This document shows positions 42,374 through 53,225 of a DNA stretch of 64,000 nt, in pieces. A program made the position numbers and the translations under genes. How positions within the stretch are numbered: the stretch's first letter is position 1; every line of letters begins with the position of its first letter. The notes under the pieces were generated by a model. That model saw nothing but the letters and a program-made list of their open reading frames with translations. It was not told the origin of the DNA and searched no databases. Origin of the DNA: Ephemerocybe angulata (taxonomy: Eukaryota; Basidiomycota; Agaricomycetes; Agaricales; Psathyrellaceae); NCBI GenBank assembly GCA_013368325.1, contig JAACJK010000168.1, forward strand, positions 62,001-126,000, written 5' to 3'.

Positions 42374-42893
42374 TAACCCGACAGGTTTCGATTAATCGAA
42401 GCGTTGAAAATCAATGTTTTTCCGATTAAATCCCTGTACCTGTAACCTGCGATTAAGTGATGATTAAACCGACTCTGTGTATTTAATCACTTCCGTGAGA
42501 GCTCGGGTTGTCAATGGGCGTTTAATCGATTCCTTGGCACCAAGCGTCCAGGCCCAGGATAGGGCCGGGAGTATATAAAAATGTTGTGCTACTTGGACAT
42601 ACAGGCTCAATTATAGTATACAGATTCTGCCTTGAACTACATATGCAGATGTCAGGATGGGGATGGGCGTTACTTGCTGCGCAAGGCCGAGGCCTTCGTC
42701 TGAGCCAACGCCCAATCCGGAATGATCCCACAAGTCCCTCAACCACTGAGCCCGACAACGGGGGTAGAGGAACTTGTGGATTTAAATTTAATCCCAGGTT
42801 ACGAGCACAGGGGCGCTGCTACATCTGATTAATCACCCCCTGATTAAACGAAAGATTTAAACGCAAAAACAATCGAAGCCTGTCGGTCTTTTG
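42374..42893. mobile_element. Possible MITE with imperfect TIRs
   Basis: The ends read CCGACAGGTTTCGATT (42378-42393) and the complement of CCGACAGGCTTCGATT (near 42871-42886). Inside, near both ends, GATTAA is repeated many times (GATTAAAT, GATTAAGT, GATTAATC). No clear target duplication was found and no coding sequence. Confidence is limited by the missing duplication. Confidence 0.35.
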
Positions 42894-44585
42894 GTGAGGC
42901 GCACTCTATATCACGGATAATGGTTCATGGACGATAAATTTAGTCTAAAAATGTACCATTGGAAATAGTTAATGAATGTGACAGTGACGCGCGCTACCAA
43001 CTGAAGGCTTCCGTAACCAATATGACGTTGAGTACGCAGTCGAAGGCCATTCACCCACTTTCACCGAACGATCATGGCATAAGTGGCACCCCTTCGAGCG
43101 TAGTGGCGACATGTGAGAATGGCGTCAGCGCCCATTCTCCGAGCACGTACCTATAGAAAGCCCCCCATTTCCTTCCATTTTTCGTTCTAAATCCTCCCTA
43201 TCCGACGTTCGCTACACCTTTTGAGAGTCTCCTCCAGCCATCGGTCTTCAGTCACACAGCGATGACGATGGAAAAGTCGAGCACGACGGTGCTTCTGCGC
43301 GAAGAGGGAGGACCGCGGAAGGGGGATAGCAATAAGTGAAGAGGGGGTTGTGGTGGGAGGAGAAAGACGGGAACGCCGATGATCTAATCGGTTGATTGAT
43401 GGTGGGACCGTGTGTGGGAGGGTGGGCCGCATGCGGAGAACGCCCTTAAGTCTTTCCAGAACCCCGCGCTCTCGTACCTCTCTCTTACACCTCCACGCGC
43501 TAGCTTCCTCATCAATGCATAAATAGTCAGATCTTCCCATGCCTCAAGTTGCGGTGTCAAGATGCGACAGCCAGGCTGTGGTGGAGGGGCTGGGTTGATC
43601 ATCGCCCTCTCGGTACGTTCTTCCGCTCTTTCTATCCCATATGACAGAAGGGAGTCTCGGGGTATTAGATCTGTGAGGAATAGCCCCCCTCATAATTCCT
43701 TTAGACACCTTATTATAGTTGGGCCGAGAGGGAACATAAATTACGCATAAATTTGCCTGCAAGGTGCATCTTGTGAAATAAGCGCCCATCATGGTAAGCA
43801 GCAGATATCAGAGGCCTACGGCCTACTGAGCGTACCTTTTGTTTAACCTTTATGCACACACTAGCCAAAGCTCTTCTACACAGATATGATGGCCAAATTT
43901 CCCTTCGAACTTCCGCCAGGCCGCCCTAGTACGATAAGCGCCCGTCAGTAATCCGCAGGCTAGCGAGTAACGGCGAGGCATAAGTGTCACTCGGTGCTGG
44001 GTACCGCCACAATGGGAGTGGTGGAGTCGGCGGATAGTAGGCTAATGTATTGAGTACACGAATGGAATGATAATAGGACGGATGCGGCTGAGGGAGGGAT
44101 AATAGGGCAGATAAGCTCGGTATCTCGAGACGCTGCTTGGGATGGCCCCCTTTCGTTCATGCAATTTTATCGACAAGGGTCTGTTTCTGGATGCCGTAGC
44201 CGATCAGCATCATCCCGACGAGGGAGCCGTCGGCGAGAAGCGCGTATTACAACCAGCGCAGAAAACAACGGAACGCTCCGATCGCCCTAGGCCTCAGTTG
44301 ATTTTGAAGGTTGGCGAGGCTGGGGAGGCGAACGGACAGTCAGTGCAGGGGGATTCGGAAACGTGTACAACCTGGACACTATCGTACAAACACACGCACA
44401 CCTCACGGTTCCAAACGAAGGTCACGAAGGGCAAAAACAGATGTCGTTGGGTATAATATTACATGAATTCGTAACGAAACGGCCCACGTCGGAAGAATAA
44501 CACATGAAAGAGAAGTGCCTGAAGTCGAAATTTAAAACAAGGGAAGTCGAACAAGAAATGGTATTCGGTCGATGCAAAGAGGCGA
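42894..44585. other. Unassigned stretch
   Basis: No gene recognised. Several frames of 60-117 codons on the minus strand between 43187 and 43792 and one on the plus strand (44142-44456) have no domain or signal peptide. Composition is mixed with no long repeat. Confidence 0.35.
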
Positions 44586-44977
44586 TCAGCCCTCACGCCC
44601 AAACCAATTCCACAGGTCCTCATCCTCAGCCTCAGGCTTGCCCCTAGAGTTGAACGGGAACATGACAAGTGCCGGTCCTGCAATGATATCCGAGTCAAAG
44701 AAAGCCAAGGCGGCGTCAGACCACGCGATGCCGCCAATCCTGTTGGACGACCACTTCCAAGCTTCATACCCTGAAGTACAGATCCAATCTGAGTGGGTGA
44801 CCGAGCTCAAGAACGAGTTGCAAGTCCGCACACCCACAGCAACCTCCAGTATGCCACACAACCCACCCGGCACTTACTGTGCTCCTCTGAGACCTCTCTC
44901 CCACCGTACGTGCCCCATGCACTCTCAGCTAGCCAGAGCACCGCGGCCGCACAAATCGAGACATAACACATCTGCAT
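44586..44977 (-). CDS. Hypothetical small protein, putative signal peptide, 2 exons
   Basis: Exons 44977-44878 and 44788-44586 on the minus strand, joined by a GTAAGT...CTCAG intron of 89 bp in the right phase; 100 residues. The start MQMCYVSICAAAVLWLAESA is hydrophobic and fits a secretion signal. The second exon is aromatic-rich (SGYEAWKWSSNRIGGIAWSD then PALVMFPFNSRGKPEAEDED) and looks coding, but I do not know the family. Further upstream exons cannot be excluded. Confidence 0.4.
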
Positions 44978-45532
44978 ATCATCCAGACGGGCACACAACG
45001 GAGAGAGGAAACAAATAGTTCAGGCCACAGAATAACACCAAGTCGAACGAACATCAGAACGAACCCACCGAGACCAACATTAATGCTACACCTCCTTTCT
45101 CGATCGTCACGTAGCTAGACGTAGATAGCGGGAGAAATGAAAAAGACTGTTGGATAGCAGAGGGGAAATCGGGACGATGGGGAGTGAGTTACAGGGGGAA
45201 GAGTAGCTACAGTGTCGAAAGAAAAGGGGTCCGTTATATAGAAACCCATATATCCAAAATCCCGACGGAAGGCCGATGGGATATGGAGCGTGACCGCCTG
45301 AGGTGCGGACGCATCAGAAAATGATCGTGTTTCGCGTGCAGCGCAAACATGATCCCTTCAACGTGCGCTCCGGCTGTTGCCAGTGCCACAGCACAGCACA
45401 GCACGCGCTTCGAGCTTTTAGCGCTTCCGTACCTTCCGTATGTTTCAATGCTTAGTTACTAGGTAGCCTTCTGCGTTTCCATGCGTCCGGTAAGCAGCAT
45501 TGTGCAACTTCCACTCGTCCCATATCCTGCTT

Positions 45533-45545
45533 CAATATATATAGT
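45533..45545 (+). promoter_or_regulatory. TATA-like element upstream of secreted-protein gene
   Basis: AATATATATAGTG about 55 bases before the ATG at 45598, followed by a CA-rich stretch with likely transcript starts. Inferred from spacing only. Confidence 0.4.
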
Positions 45546-45597
45546 GGTCCGCTTTTCCATCAATCGCCCACACGCAACTCAACCAGAGAGTCCAAGA

Positions 45598-46229
45598 ATG
45601 CGCGTCCCACTTCTCGCCCTCCTCCCCATCGCCCTTTGCACCTTCGCATCGCTTGCAAACGCCCACTTTACCGACAATGTGCGCTTCCCTACGCCTGCAT
45701 GACTGAGAACTGTATACTTACTGACATTGCCTTCAGGTTGGCACACGAGAGATTCATGCGCGCAGCCTTCACGACGGCTTGGCCCTCCATCAGCGAGATA
45801 CCCTAGCCAGCCTATCAACGCGAGAGCTCATCGACGCGCTCAGCGAGCAACTCGAGCAACGGGCAGGAGGCGTGTGGCTCTGCCATAGGTGCAACACACA
45901 TTGGGACGCAATGGTAAGTTGCCTCTTCAGATTCTCCCTCCCGTGTTCGCTGCATATTGCGTTTAACGACCCTCGCTAAACGTATCCATTTGTAGCGGCA
46001 GGGGGAACTGTTGCGGCACCCGGGACACGATATTGAGCTATTCCAGCAATTGTGGTACTGCCAGAAGTGCAATCTATATCGGCAGACGTTGGGTGGTGTA
46101 AGCTCTCTCTTCATATTCTCCCTCCCTTGCTTGTTGCATGTAACCCTTGCTAAATCTATCTATTTGTAGGCGAACGCCCACCAGACATTGCGGGGCCGGA
46201 GCCACCAGCTTATACATTTCGGGTCATGA
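45598..46229 (+). CDS. Small secreted protein with two CxxC pairs, 4 exons
   Basis: Exons 45598-45678, 45737-45913, 45996-46097 and 46170-46229; introns of 58, 82 and 72 bp with GT-AG ends; 139 residues. Residues 1-22 (MRVPLLALLPIALCTFASLA) are a strong signal peptide. The mature part has a helical segment LSTRELIDALSEQLEQR and two related units, WLCHRCNTHW and WYCQKCNLY, each with C-x2-C, so it may bind a metal or form two disulfides. The two units sit in neighbouring exons (2 and 3), which suggests internal exon duplication. The frame is preserved across all three introns, which strongly supports the model. Family unknown; size and signal fit the small secreted proteins of mushrooms. Confidence 0.7.
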
Positions 46230-46915
46230 GTCGTACTTTGTTTCATACAACTTACTCTACTTTACGGTATTTGTCCGCTGTTAAATGTATCTCACTTATG
46301 TTCCCTCCAAGAATTACAAGTCAAGTAGAGCTAATGTGATAAGCCAGCGTATTGAAACAGGGGAGGGATGAATGAAAGGATGGAACACAACGATTAATGT
46401 ACCGTAGACTGGTTTACATACAGGTCATGTAGGTACGAGGTAAAGTAAATAAACAAATAATAGCATGTTGAAAGCCTAACGGATGCACGGGTACGAAGAA
46501 GAATAGTTATCTGGTGCAGACACACTTTGATGAGGGCGTGTAATGGTGGGACTTGCGTGGCCAGGGAGTGGGATGAAGTAGGCTGTAGCTGGCGTATTGA
46601 GGGGAAGGGAGGTGAATAGGGGAATCTTGTTAGTGGAAATAGTGATACCGCGTCTACGCCATGGACTCTCATCGAACGAAACATGCTTACTTATAGTGGA
46701 TGTACAAGGATCTATAACACGCGAATACTGAGTCTCCTGTTGACCCGCCGCCCGTATTGTGCAGACGACAACCTCGCTCTACCCTTCGCGCTGAGCTAAA
46801 AAAGATAAGCTTCGTCCATACGGATGAGAACACAAAAGATATTAACAGTGCGATCATTAGAGCTGAGCGTAGGGAAGGTCTTGCTGGTCGCTGTTGGCAG
46901 TGTGAGACCCTACCG
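46230..46915. other. Intergenic stretch
   Basis: AT-rich 3' region of the secreted-protein gene followed by unassigned sequence. Frames here lack motifs. Confidence 0.4.
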
Positions 46916-47690
46916 GAGATTAGATTAGATGGTGATGGCAGATGGGATCAGGTCCGAGGCCAAACATCGAATCACAAACCCACCTTGCCTCCTCCCTCTA
47001 CCTTTACCGAATCTGAGATGCTGCACGTATCCAAGCCTCCGTCTGATACAAGGGCAGGAATGGGCATGAAGTGTATGGGCCAGTCGGGAACAATCGTGAC
47101 GAACCCTCTGTGCTGGGATTGGCCGCGACTTCCTTTGACTAAAGATGGACTAGAGCGGAGCGAGGGTGTCCTGAAGATGCTGTGCTGCACGAAGGTGATA
47201 ATGCTAGTCGATGCGGAGTTCTGGGCGTAGTAGAGCCGGTGCAGGCTACAGATTGTGGATAAAGGTGCGTTATCCTTCAATCCTGTACGTACAAACGTCT
47301 CTTAAGAGACGAAGCGTGTTCGCTCAACTCCTCCTCTCCACTTCAAGCATTAGGATCAAGATGAACTCCATGACTCTCCGTGCTGAAGTCTACTACTTCG
47401 TCCACGCCGTCGAGGCCACTCCCAACCTCGAAGCCGCATGCGCTCTCTCGCCCTCCGTTGACTGCTCCTACTTCCCATACTCCTCGCCAGTCTCCACCGT
47501 CTCTAGCCCCTCCGCACCGGCATTTATACCGCCCCTATCCTCCAGCTCCGCCGCACCATCATTCGCATCGCTAGGCAGGCCAGTCCACAGATGTGCTCTC
47601 CCTGGCGCCCGCGCTCTCACTGTTGTGGACGTCCCGCGCCCATCTAGAGCCTTACCTTCAAGACCACCCAAGCCCTCAGTGTCCAGGTAG
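46916..47690 (+). pseudogene. ATG18/PROPPIN fragment (copy D), with leader
   Basis: A decayed ATG18-like copy on the plus strand. 47165-47262 encodes GVLKMLCCTKVIMLV, then two stops, then RLQIVDKG, matching the exon found in copies A, B and C, and ends at a GTGCGTTATCC donor. 47323-47690 encodes FAQLLLSTSSIRIKMN, then HAVEATPNLEAACALSPS, SYFPYSSPVSTVSSPS and ARALTVVDV, matching the next ATG18 exons with a deletion in front of HAVE. Homology then fades; the FRRG motif and later blades are missing. The leader (motif GAGATTAGATTAGAT at 46919, then CCTTGCCTCCTCCCTC) is shared with copy C. Confidence 0.72.
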
Positions 47691-48112
47691 TGTTTTGATA
47701 GCTTGGATGTGAGGGACTCGGAGAATGCAACGGGGACGCTGAAGGGGGTTATGTGTCTTTTATCGGCATCGGCTTGAAGAAGGCGCAGAGCTCCAGGTGC
47801 CCGCCTGTGGACTTCGCACTTTTGACGACCATTCTAAACATCCTCGTCGCTTTCAAGGAACTACTGAAGTGTCCTCCTAATCAGAAGTCGCTACGTCCAA
47901 TCATGCCCCTTGCCTACTCGCCTCGTCATTTCTCCCGTTCATTGTCTCGACTCTCGCTCCTCGCTCCTCCCCCATCGTCGTCGCTGGTCAGGTCGAGCCT
48001 CTCACGCAAATCCTCCTATTCACACGCACCCTCGCAAGTCCACTTGTGTTGTACCTCCCGAGCTTCGATGAACGCAACCTGAGACATTATTTTAGTAATC
48101 GTATCTGAGTCG

Positions 48113-50028
48113 TCAAATTCGGCGTTCTTCGACAACGGTCGCGTTCGTATCTGTCCCAACCTCCGCATCCTGGTTGACTTCCCCTCCATCCGCAGCCCTT
48201 CGTCTGCCCAGTCCCTGGAACCGGACCATCTCCTGCGGCCTCTCATGGGCGTCGTCGTCGAAGTTCTCTTTGGTCTCATCTCCGGTCCAGGGAGGGTTGA
48301 ACAGGATCGTCGAAATAGCGGTGCGTACACTAGTGTCTGCTGACTTGCGAATCTCGAGGAGAAGGCGGCATGCGAGCATGGGCACCGCAACCTGAAAGAT
48401 TCTAAGTGTGGATCAGACGACTTATCCGTACTCTGGATCTCGAGTACGCACATGCTAAAGACACTATGGAGTTGTTTCCAAATTATGAGTAGGTTGGCTT
48501 GAGCTGAGTTAATAACGCCAGACGTACTACCCAGGGAGGTTGAGATCGTTCTCCTGAGAGACCTCGGTATGAGTAACGACGCCCCATCGATGATCACGCA
48601 GCCTTTCTTACCGTTCGAAGAGTTAACGCCAAAGCAGCCCCAAGTCGCAAAGCTAGTACCGCCCAATCAAAAAGTATCGTTTGAGACGAATGTTTAGAGA
48701 GACGCACCAACAAATGACAGGATATATATTCCACTGTCGCGACGCATGGTTTGAAACAATGTTCCAGTCTGGTTTCTGTACCGCACCAAGAAGATATACA
48801 ATGTGAAAGCGGATAGCGCTGGTGCATCGAAGACTCGGTCATTAAGGAATCAACAGGATGGTAAGGTACTTACCTACAGCCTTCGCCAACGAAACATAAC
48901 CAGCTTTTTTGTTCGCCAGCCTAAGGTCCGGGTCAGATACACCTGCCCATGTACACGCATATCCCAAGTCATGTTCGAGGTCGGTGAGCGGCAACGCTGA
49001 AAAATGGAATCAGAGAAGTAGAAGCACCACCTGAGGGAGAAAACGTACTCTGTGCGACACGTTCGTCATACCGCAAGCTGGGTATCGAGGCCCCAAGCGT
49101 CATTCCCTACACACATTCAATGAAATGGAAGCGATGTATGATAGATGAATGGGCTTTACCGTATATATCGACACTAGTAGCAGAACATATGGTCGTCGTG
49201 CGTTTAAAAGTGCGAAAAGGCAGATTAGAAGAGCCACTACAAGCGTATACCATCAGTATGGCAACGCCGACGCAAAGGGATAAGCAACCCACCCTCGGAT
49301 GCGATGATACTGGTGAAGTCCAAGGCTGGTGGGCCCATAGTCATGAGCGGGTGGTAGTGTATCGAACGATTTTGGACCTACTAGTCCGAAACGCCAGCCA
49401 TAGATTGGTACAGGTCTAAGGAGTGCCATACCTTCAGCGGGCCATTGATTCACGCACGCGTCGTAACTTTACCTTGGGACTCAGATCCGCGTAGACTCTC
49501 ATATTAACTATGGGGGAGCGCTCAGTGATTCGACGTATAGGTTGACTGACATAGTCCACGTACGAAGTATTGTGACCATAAAGAACAACGGCGCATAACG
49601 AATGAAGAGGAATAAAACCTTCCCTATCCGCCATTTTTGTGGCCACATCACATTGACCTACATTGATTATCGGTGGGTCTGCAGGTGTTGCATTCAACTG
49701 GACAAGATTTCACTGTACCTCCTCCGAAAGCGTGGTGAGGTAGTAGTAGACCTGGTAAGATTCGCTGAATCGTATAGCCATGCCCCGGACGACGCAACGA
49801 ACGACCCACATAGACGGTATGTATACTGACTTTCGATTCAAGACCAAGCTGTTAGTCGCGACAAACTGGATATTCGTTAGATCGACGTACGATCTGCGTA
49901 CTAGACCGCCAGGGCTTCAGCGTTGCGTCATAGCCTAATGTACCAGTAACGGGGAAGCTCACCTCCAACTTCAGTGATGCCGAAGCCACCTGTGTCAGCC
50001 TTGCAAGCTGTTGCGGGGTCAGGCTCAT
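48113..50028 (-). CDS. DUF6533-type seven-helix membrane protein, 15 exons
   Basis: Exons on minus: 50028-49963, 49865-49827, 49751-49719, 49657-49564, 49507-49473, 49415-49382, 49325-49293, 49236-49160, 49106-49049, 48996-48874, 48818-48708, 48652-48612, 48553-48531, 48463-48448, 48391-48113; about 353 residues, every junction in phase with GT-AG introns. The hallmark of the family is present: YYLTTLSEEVNVMWPQKWR then GKVLFLFIRYAPLFF. Further hydrophobic segments include VALLICLFALLNARRPYVLL and ALSAFTLYIFLV, and PMLACRLLLEIRKS ends the last helix. The C-terminus is acidic and cytosolic-looking. The family is abundant in Agaricomycetes and of unknown function. Exons 13 and 14 are only 23 and 16 bp and are the least certain. 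Confidence 0.78.
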
Positions 50029-50880
50029 GATAGGCTATTGAGACTGCTCGGGCTGGGGCGATACCAAATGGTGGAGCGAAGACGTGAATTCACTCGGTGC
50101 GTCTGTGTAAAGCTATATACTGATTGGCGCTAGATAGTGCGGAAATAAAGTGCGGATTCTCACTGCCCCCAGCAATTCCGACCACCATATATCTAAGATG
50201 GTTATATGCATGTCAAAGCCCCTGATCTTCTGGAAAGAAGATTGGAGCAAAGGGAATCTACCTATCGAACATTGAACCACTCCGAAATACCCGAGGACGG
50301 CGTATGACGAAAAAAGTAACGTGAAGCAAGACCAAAGCAAGACAGCCATTAGCGCAGTCAAGCCGCTCTGCACAGTGGAATGCGTTTCAGGTGGCTTCTC
50401 GTGGTTCTTTTCGTCACATGTTGCCGTGAACATCCGAGGAGTCAGGAACGACTTCGTCTAGCTGATCAGGGAGATACAGCGATAAGCTTCATCTTCAGCC
50501 CTTCAACTTAGGCGATATGTGAAGCCTCGCTATTTCCTCGCGTGACGGAAGATCACGGTCGGAGACAATGGATTTGATTTTCGAATGTCACGCAGCAATA
50601 GGGAGACATCCAAGCCCTCACGCATGTTTCACCTGTAATTCTCTGAATTGGTTGCGTGCTCCCGCTAGCTTATACCGTCCTTAAACCCCCTCGATGTGGA
50701 TGCACTGCAAGATTTTCTGCTGTGCATTAGCATGCCCGTTTAAATGAAACTTCGGGACCTATCAGCTTTTCAATGGAGTATAGAGTCGGGTGTTGCCCTC
50801 AGGAGGGTCAAGGAAGAGAGTCGAGATTAGATTAGATGATAGGATCAGCCTGCCCCTGTCAGTTGTGCCAAAAACCGGAC
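50029..50880. other. Intergenic, with one possible small membrane protein
   Basis: A minus-strand frame from ATG 50433 carries a single hydrophobic segment (LTALMAVLLWSCFTLLFSS) and then degenerates; it could be the first exon of an unknown gene but has no confirmed downstream exon. The rest holds nothing recognisable apart from GAGATTAGATTAGAT at 50820-50834, a motif also seen near ATG18 copies C and D. Confidence 0.3.
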
Positions 50881-50881
50881 G

Positions 50882-50998
50882 CACCTCGGTCTTGACGAAC
50901 TGGAGCCCGTGTGGACTCGACTCTGCTTGGTTTACCGCTCCAACTAGTGCACTAAACGACGTGCGTAGCGTTAGGACCGCCACTGAAAATACGCCCGA
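50882..50998 (-). pseudogene. ATG18/PROPPIN exon fragment (copy B)
   Basis: On the minus strand VAVLTLRTSFSALVGAVNQA is followed by ESSPHGLQFVKTE, which aligns with the ATG18 exon that normally reads VEMLFCTS-I-ALVGA-Q-SSP-LQIVNTK. It ends with a GTGCGTCC donor at the same place as copy C. Neither the first exon nor the following MICELLFP-type exon is found next to it. Shares GCTACGCACGTCG with copy C. Confidence 0.6.
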
Positions 50999-50999
50999 A

Positions 51000-51633
51000 C
51001 TTGATATGTTGCCAAACGAGAGGTTATATAGATTGGAGAAGTTTACCATCAGATGCGACTAAACTGACTTGTGGTATAGCTAGCGGTATATTTAGGTTAT
51101 CCAGAATGTATACTAGCGATGAGAAAGATTCGGACTTACGCACCTCAAAGGTGGGCACTAAGTTTGTGCAAACCTGAAGTGGGACGCATAAGCAAAAAGG
51201 AAGGAAGGTATATCTGTATAAGCTTCTGTGGTAACGCCAATCGCCTACTGTGCGTGTATGTGGTAAAAGATGTCATCCACACACACTTCCTCAAAGAATG
51301 TGTGGATTTGCGTAACACATCGTAAGCTCAATGCCCAACAGGGTGACCGATATTGAGCGCCCGTTAAATGCTGAGCTCCGAGTGTAGCGTGGCGGAGCTC
51401 CTCGGCGCCTAAGGTTCTCTCTGCTTTGCCTAATAGTGATGAATTGGCATGGCTCCGCGATGCGCTGGCTGACTTTCAGAGACCGTGTTGGCACGGACGC
51501 TCAGGCCCGCTTTCTCCTCCCCGCGACCACATTTCGACTCGCATGATATAGATTCCAATTTCCGTGTAGTATAACGGGAAAATATGGACGTGTGAAATCT
51601 TATTACCCAACTGCACATTAAATCAGACTTCAT
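51000..51633. other. Intergenic
   Basis: No gene recognised. A short inverted repeat TCCACACACA...TGTGTGGA lies at 51276-51306. Confidence 0.4.
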
Positions 51634-52362
51634 TCATTCCATTGGCAATACATCTTTTGCTCCCCAAATTGCCGCAAACTCGTCCTGATCCGGATCCGTG
51701 ACCCTTGTCCACTCCATCGCGTTCTCCAAGTGAGTCGCATTATCCGACCCATATATCGTCTCCATGAAGTTCAAAGTCCCGTCCACACCGGCGCTCACCC
51801 CACTTGTACTCCATATCTTCTCCGAACTGCGTACCCACCGCGCCTGTGCGACCCAGTGCACCTTTCCATTCCCATGGGTCGTCAACCAGGCCCATGATGC
51901 CTTGTTTCCCGTCGCCTTCTTGCCATCGAGCAGCCCCGCACGCGCCACAAGCGCATTCCCGGTACACACGGCGATGAGATATCGCAGCGATGGGAACACG
52001 GTGCGGATGAACTGGATCTCAGCTTCGAGGTCGGGCGCACGCGTTCCCAAACCCCCAGGGACAATTAGTACCTCGAGGGTGCTCGGCGGGGACGAGAGCA
52101 TGTGAGTAGGGGTGATGGATGCCCCGAATGTTGTGTTCATGGTGAGTGGTACTGTCGAGACGGGGGAAAGGGTGCGGGATATGACGCTGAGCGTGAGGTT
52201 CTTCTGGTGGAAAATGGAGTGACCATATAGCACGTCAACGGGTCCAAAGACGTCGAGAAGCTGGAAGGCAGGAAAGACTAGGACGCCGTAATGTGTCGGA
52301 GGAGTTTCGGATGCGGCGTCGGCGATGAAACATACTATGGCGAGGAAGAGTGCATTTCTCAT
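51634..52362 (-). CDS. Secreted DJ-1/PfpI family protein
   Basis: 242 residues in one exon, ATG at 52362. Residues 1-19 (MRNALFLAIVCFIADAASE) form a signal peptide. The body is a class I glutamine amidotransferase-like fold of the DJ-1/PfpI family: VLVFPAFQLLDVFGPVDVL (28-46), VLIVPGGLGTR (98-108) and the nucleophile elbow IAVCTGNALVARAGLLDGKK with Cys about 133. Isonitrile hydratase-like and AraC-regulator N-terminal domains share this pattern. The length is right for a stand-alone domain. Several N-x-T/S sites fit secretion. Substrate is unknown. A TATA-like element lies about 55 bp upstream. Confidence 0.85.
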   Translation of the reverse strand: MRNALFLAIVCFIADAASETPPTHYGVLVFPAFQLLDVFGPVDVLYGHSIFHQKNLTLSVISRTLSPVSTVPLTMNTTFGASITPTHMLSSPPSTLEVLIVPGGLGTRAPDLEAEIQFIRTVFPSLRYLIAVCTGNALVARAGLLDGKKATGNKASWAWLTTHGNGKVHWVAQARWVRSSEKIWSTSGVSAGVDGTLNFMETIYGSDNATHLENAMEWTRVTDPDQDEFAAIWGAKDVLPME

Positions 52363-52410
52363 GGTAAAGTCGGGAGGCGGCGTCTCGCTGAGTAAACTGA
52401 ACGACTCACA

Positions 52411-52420
52411 CCATATTTAT
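52411..52420 (-). promoter_or_regulatory. TATA-like element of the DJ-1/PfpI gene
   Basis: ATAAATATGG on the minus strand, about 50-60 bases before the ATG at 52362. Position inferred only. Confidence 0.35.
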
Positions 52421-53225
52421 CTGTGAGGAGATGTAAGATGGCTCTGTAATCAACCGCGTAAAATCCGTCTTTCCTCACCGAGAAACCCACACATAACACC
52501 AGGTGGTCAGAAAATGACGCTTTTCAAGGAAGTAAAGGGGAAGAACTAAGCATGTGACTCTGAAATTGGAAATAGTGAGCGCGAAAGATACTGAAAGATA
52601 GCATCTGATCTCTAAAACATCCTTTAGAAGCCCTTGCAGTTAATCATGCAGAGTGCCAGATCCTCCGTAATTTAAATCCGCAGTTCGGGTGTCTGCTTCC
52701 GGCACTGTCTCTTCCCAGTCATTTATCCGACTGGCTCAAAATTTGTGACAACAGCAAAAATGGTTAAACACCTCTGTGGAATCGTGTTGAACACTACATG
52801 ACCCCTTTGCGCGGGAATATTGTCTGCATCGAACTCCGTTCGACTTAACGAGGGTAATGGGCAGGGATTGGATACCCCTGTCAATGTGCTCCACCTCCAC
52901 GTACTAAGAACGTGTGATCCAGCAATTCGGAATAAGGGAAACCAGCATGATGATAGAAAGAGAATACTTCGAAGCGCACTTTGCAAGAAACAATGCTTCG
53001 CTCCATTTTTCTCTCGACCCTCCTAAAGGATCTCGCACATCGGATCCCGGGTGCAGCGCTGATGCTGAGCGGGAGATACGCATTGAAAGTCGAACACTAG
53101 ATTAGTTGGCAGCTCAGCGGATACACGCTACTCCTACTCAAGTCTAGGGTACAACCACGACATACACCCTCAAGTATGGAGCCTTAACACAATGTTTATC
53201 CAGCTTGTTCCTCGTTTTGAAGCTA
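52421..53225. other. Intergenic between DJ-1/PfpI gene and membrane-protein gene
   Basis: About 800 bp without a recognisable gene; short plus-strand frames at 52820-53105 have no motif. Confidence 0.4.
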
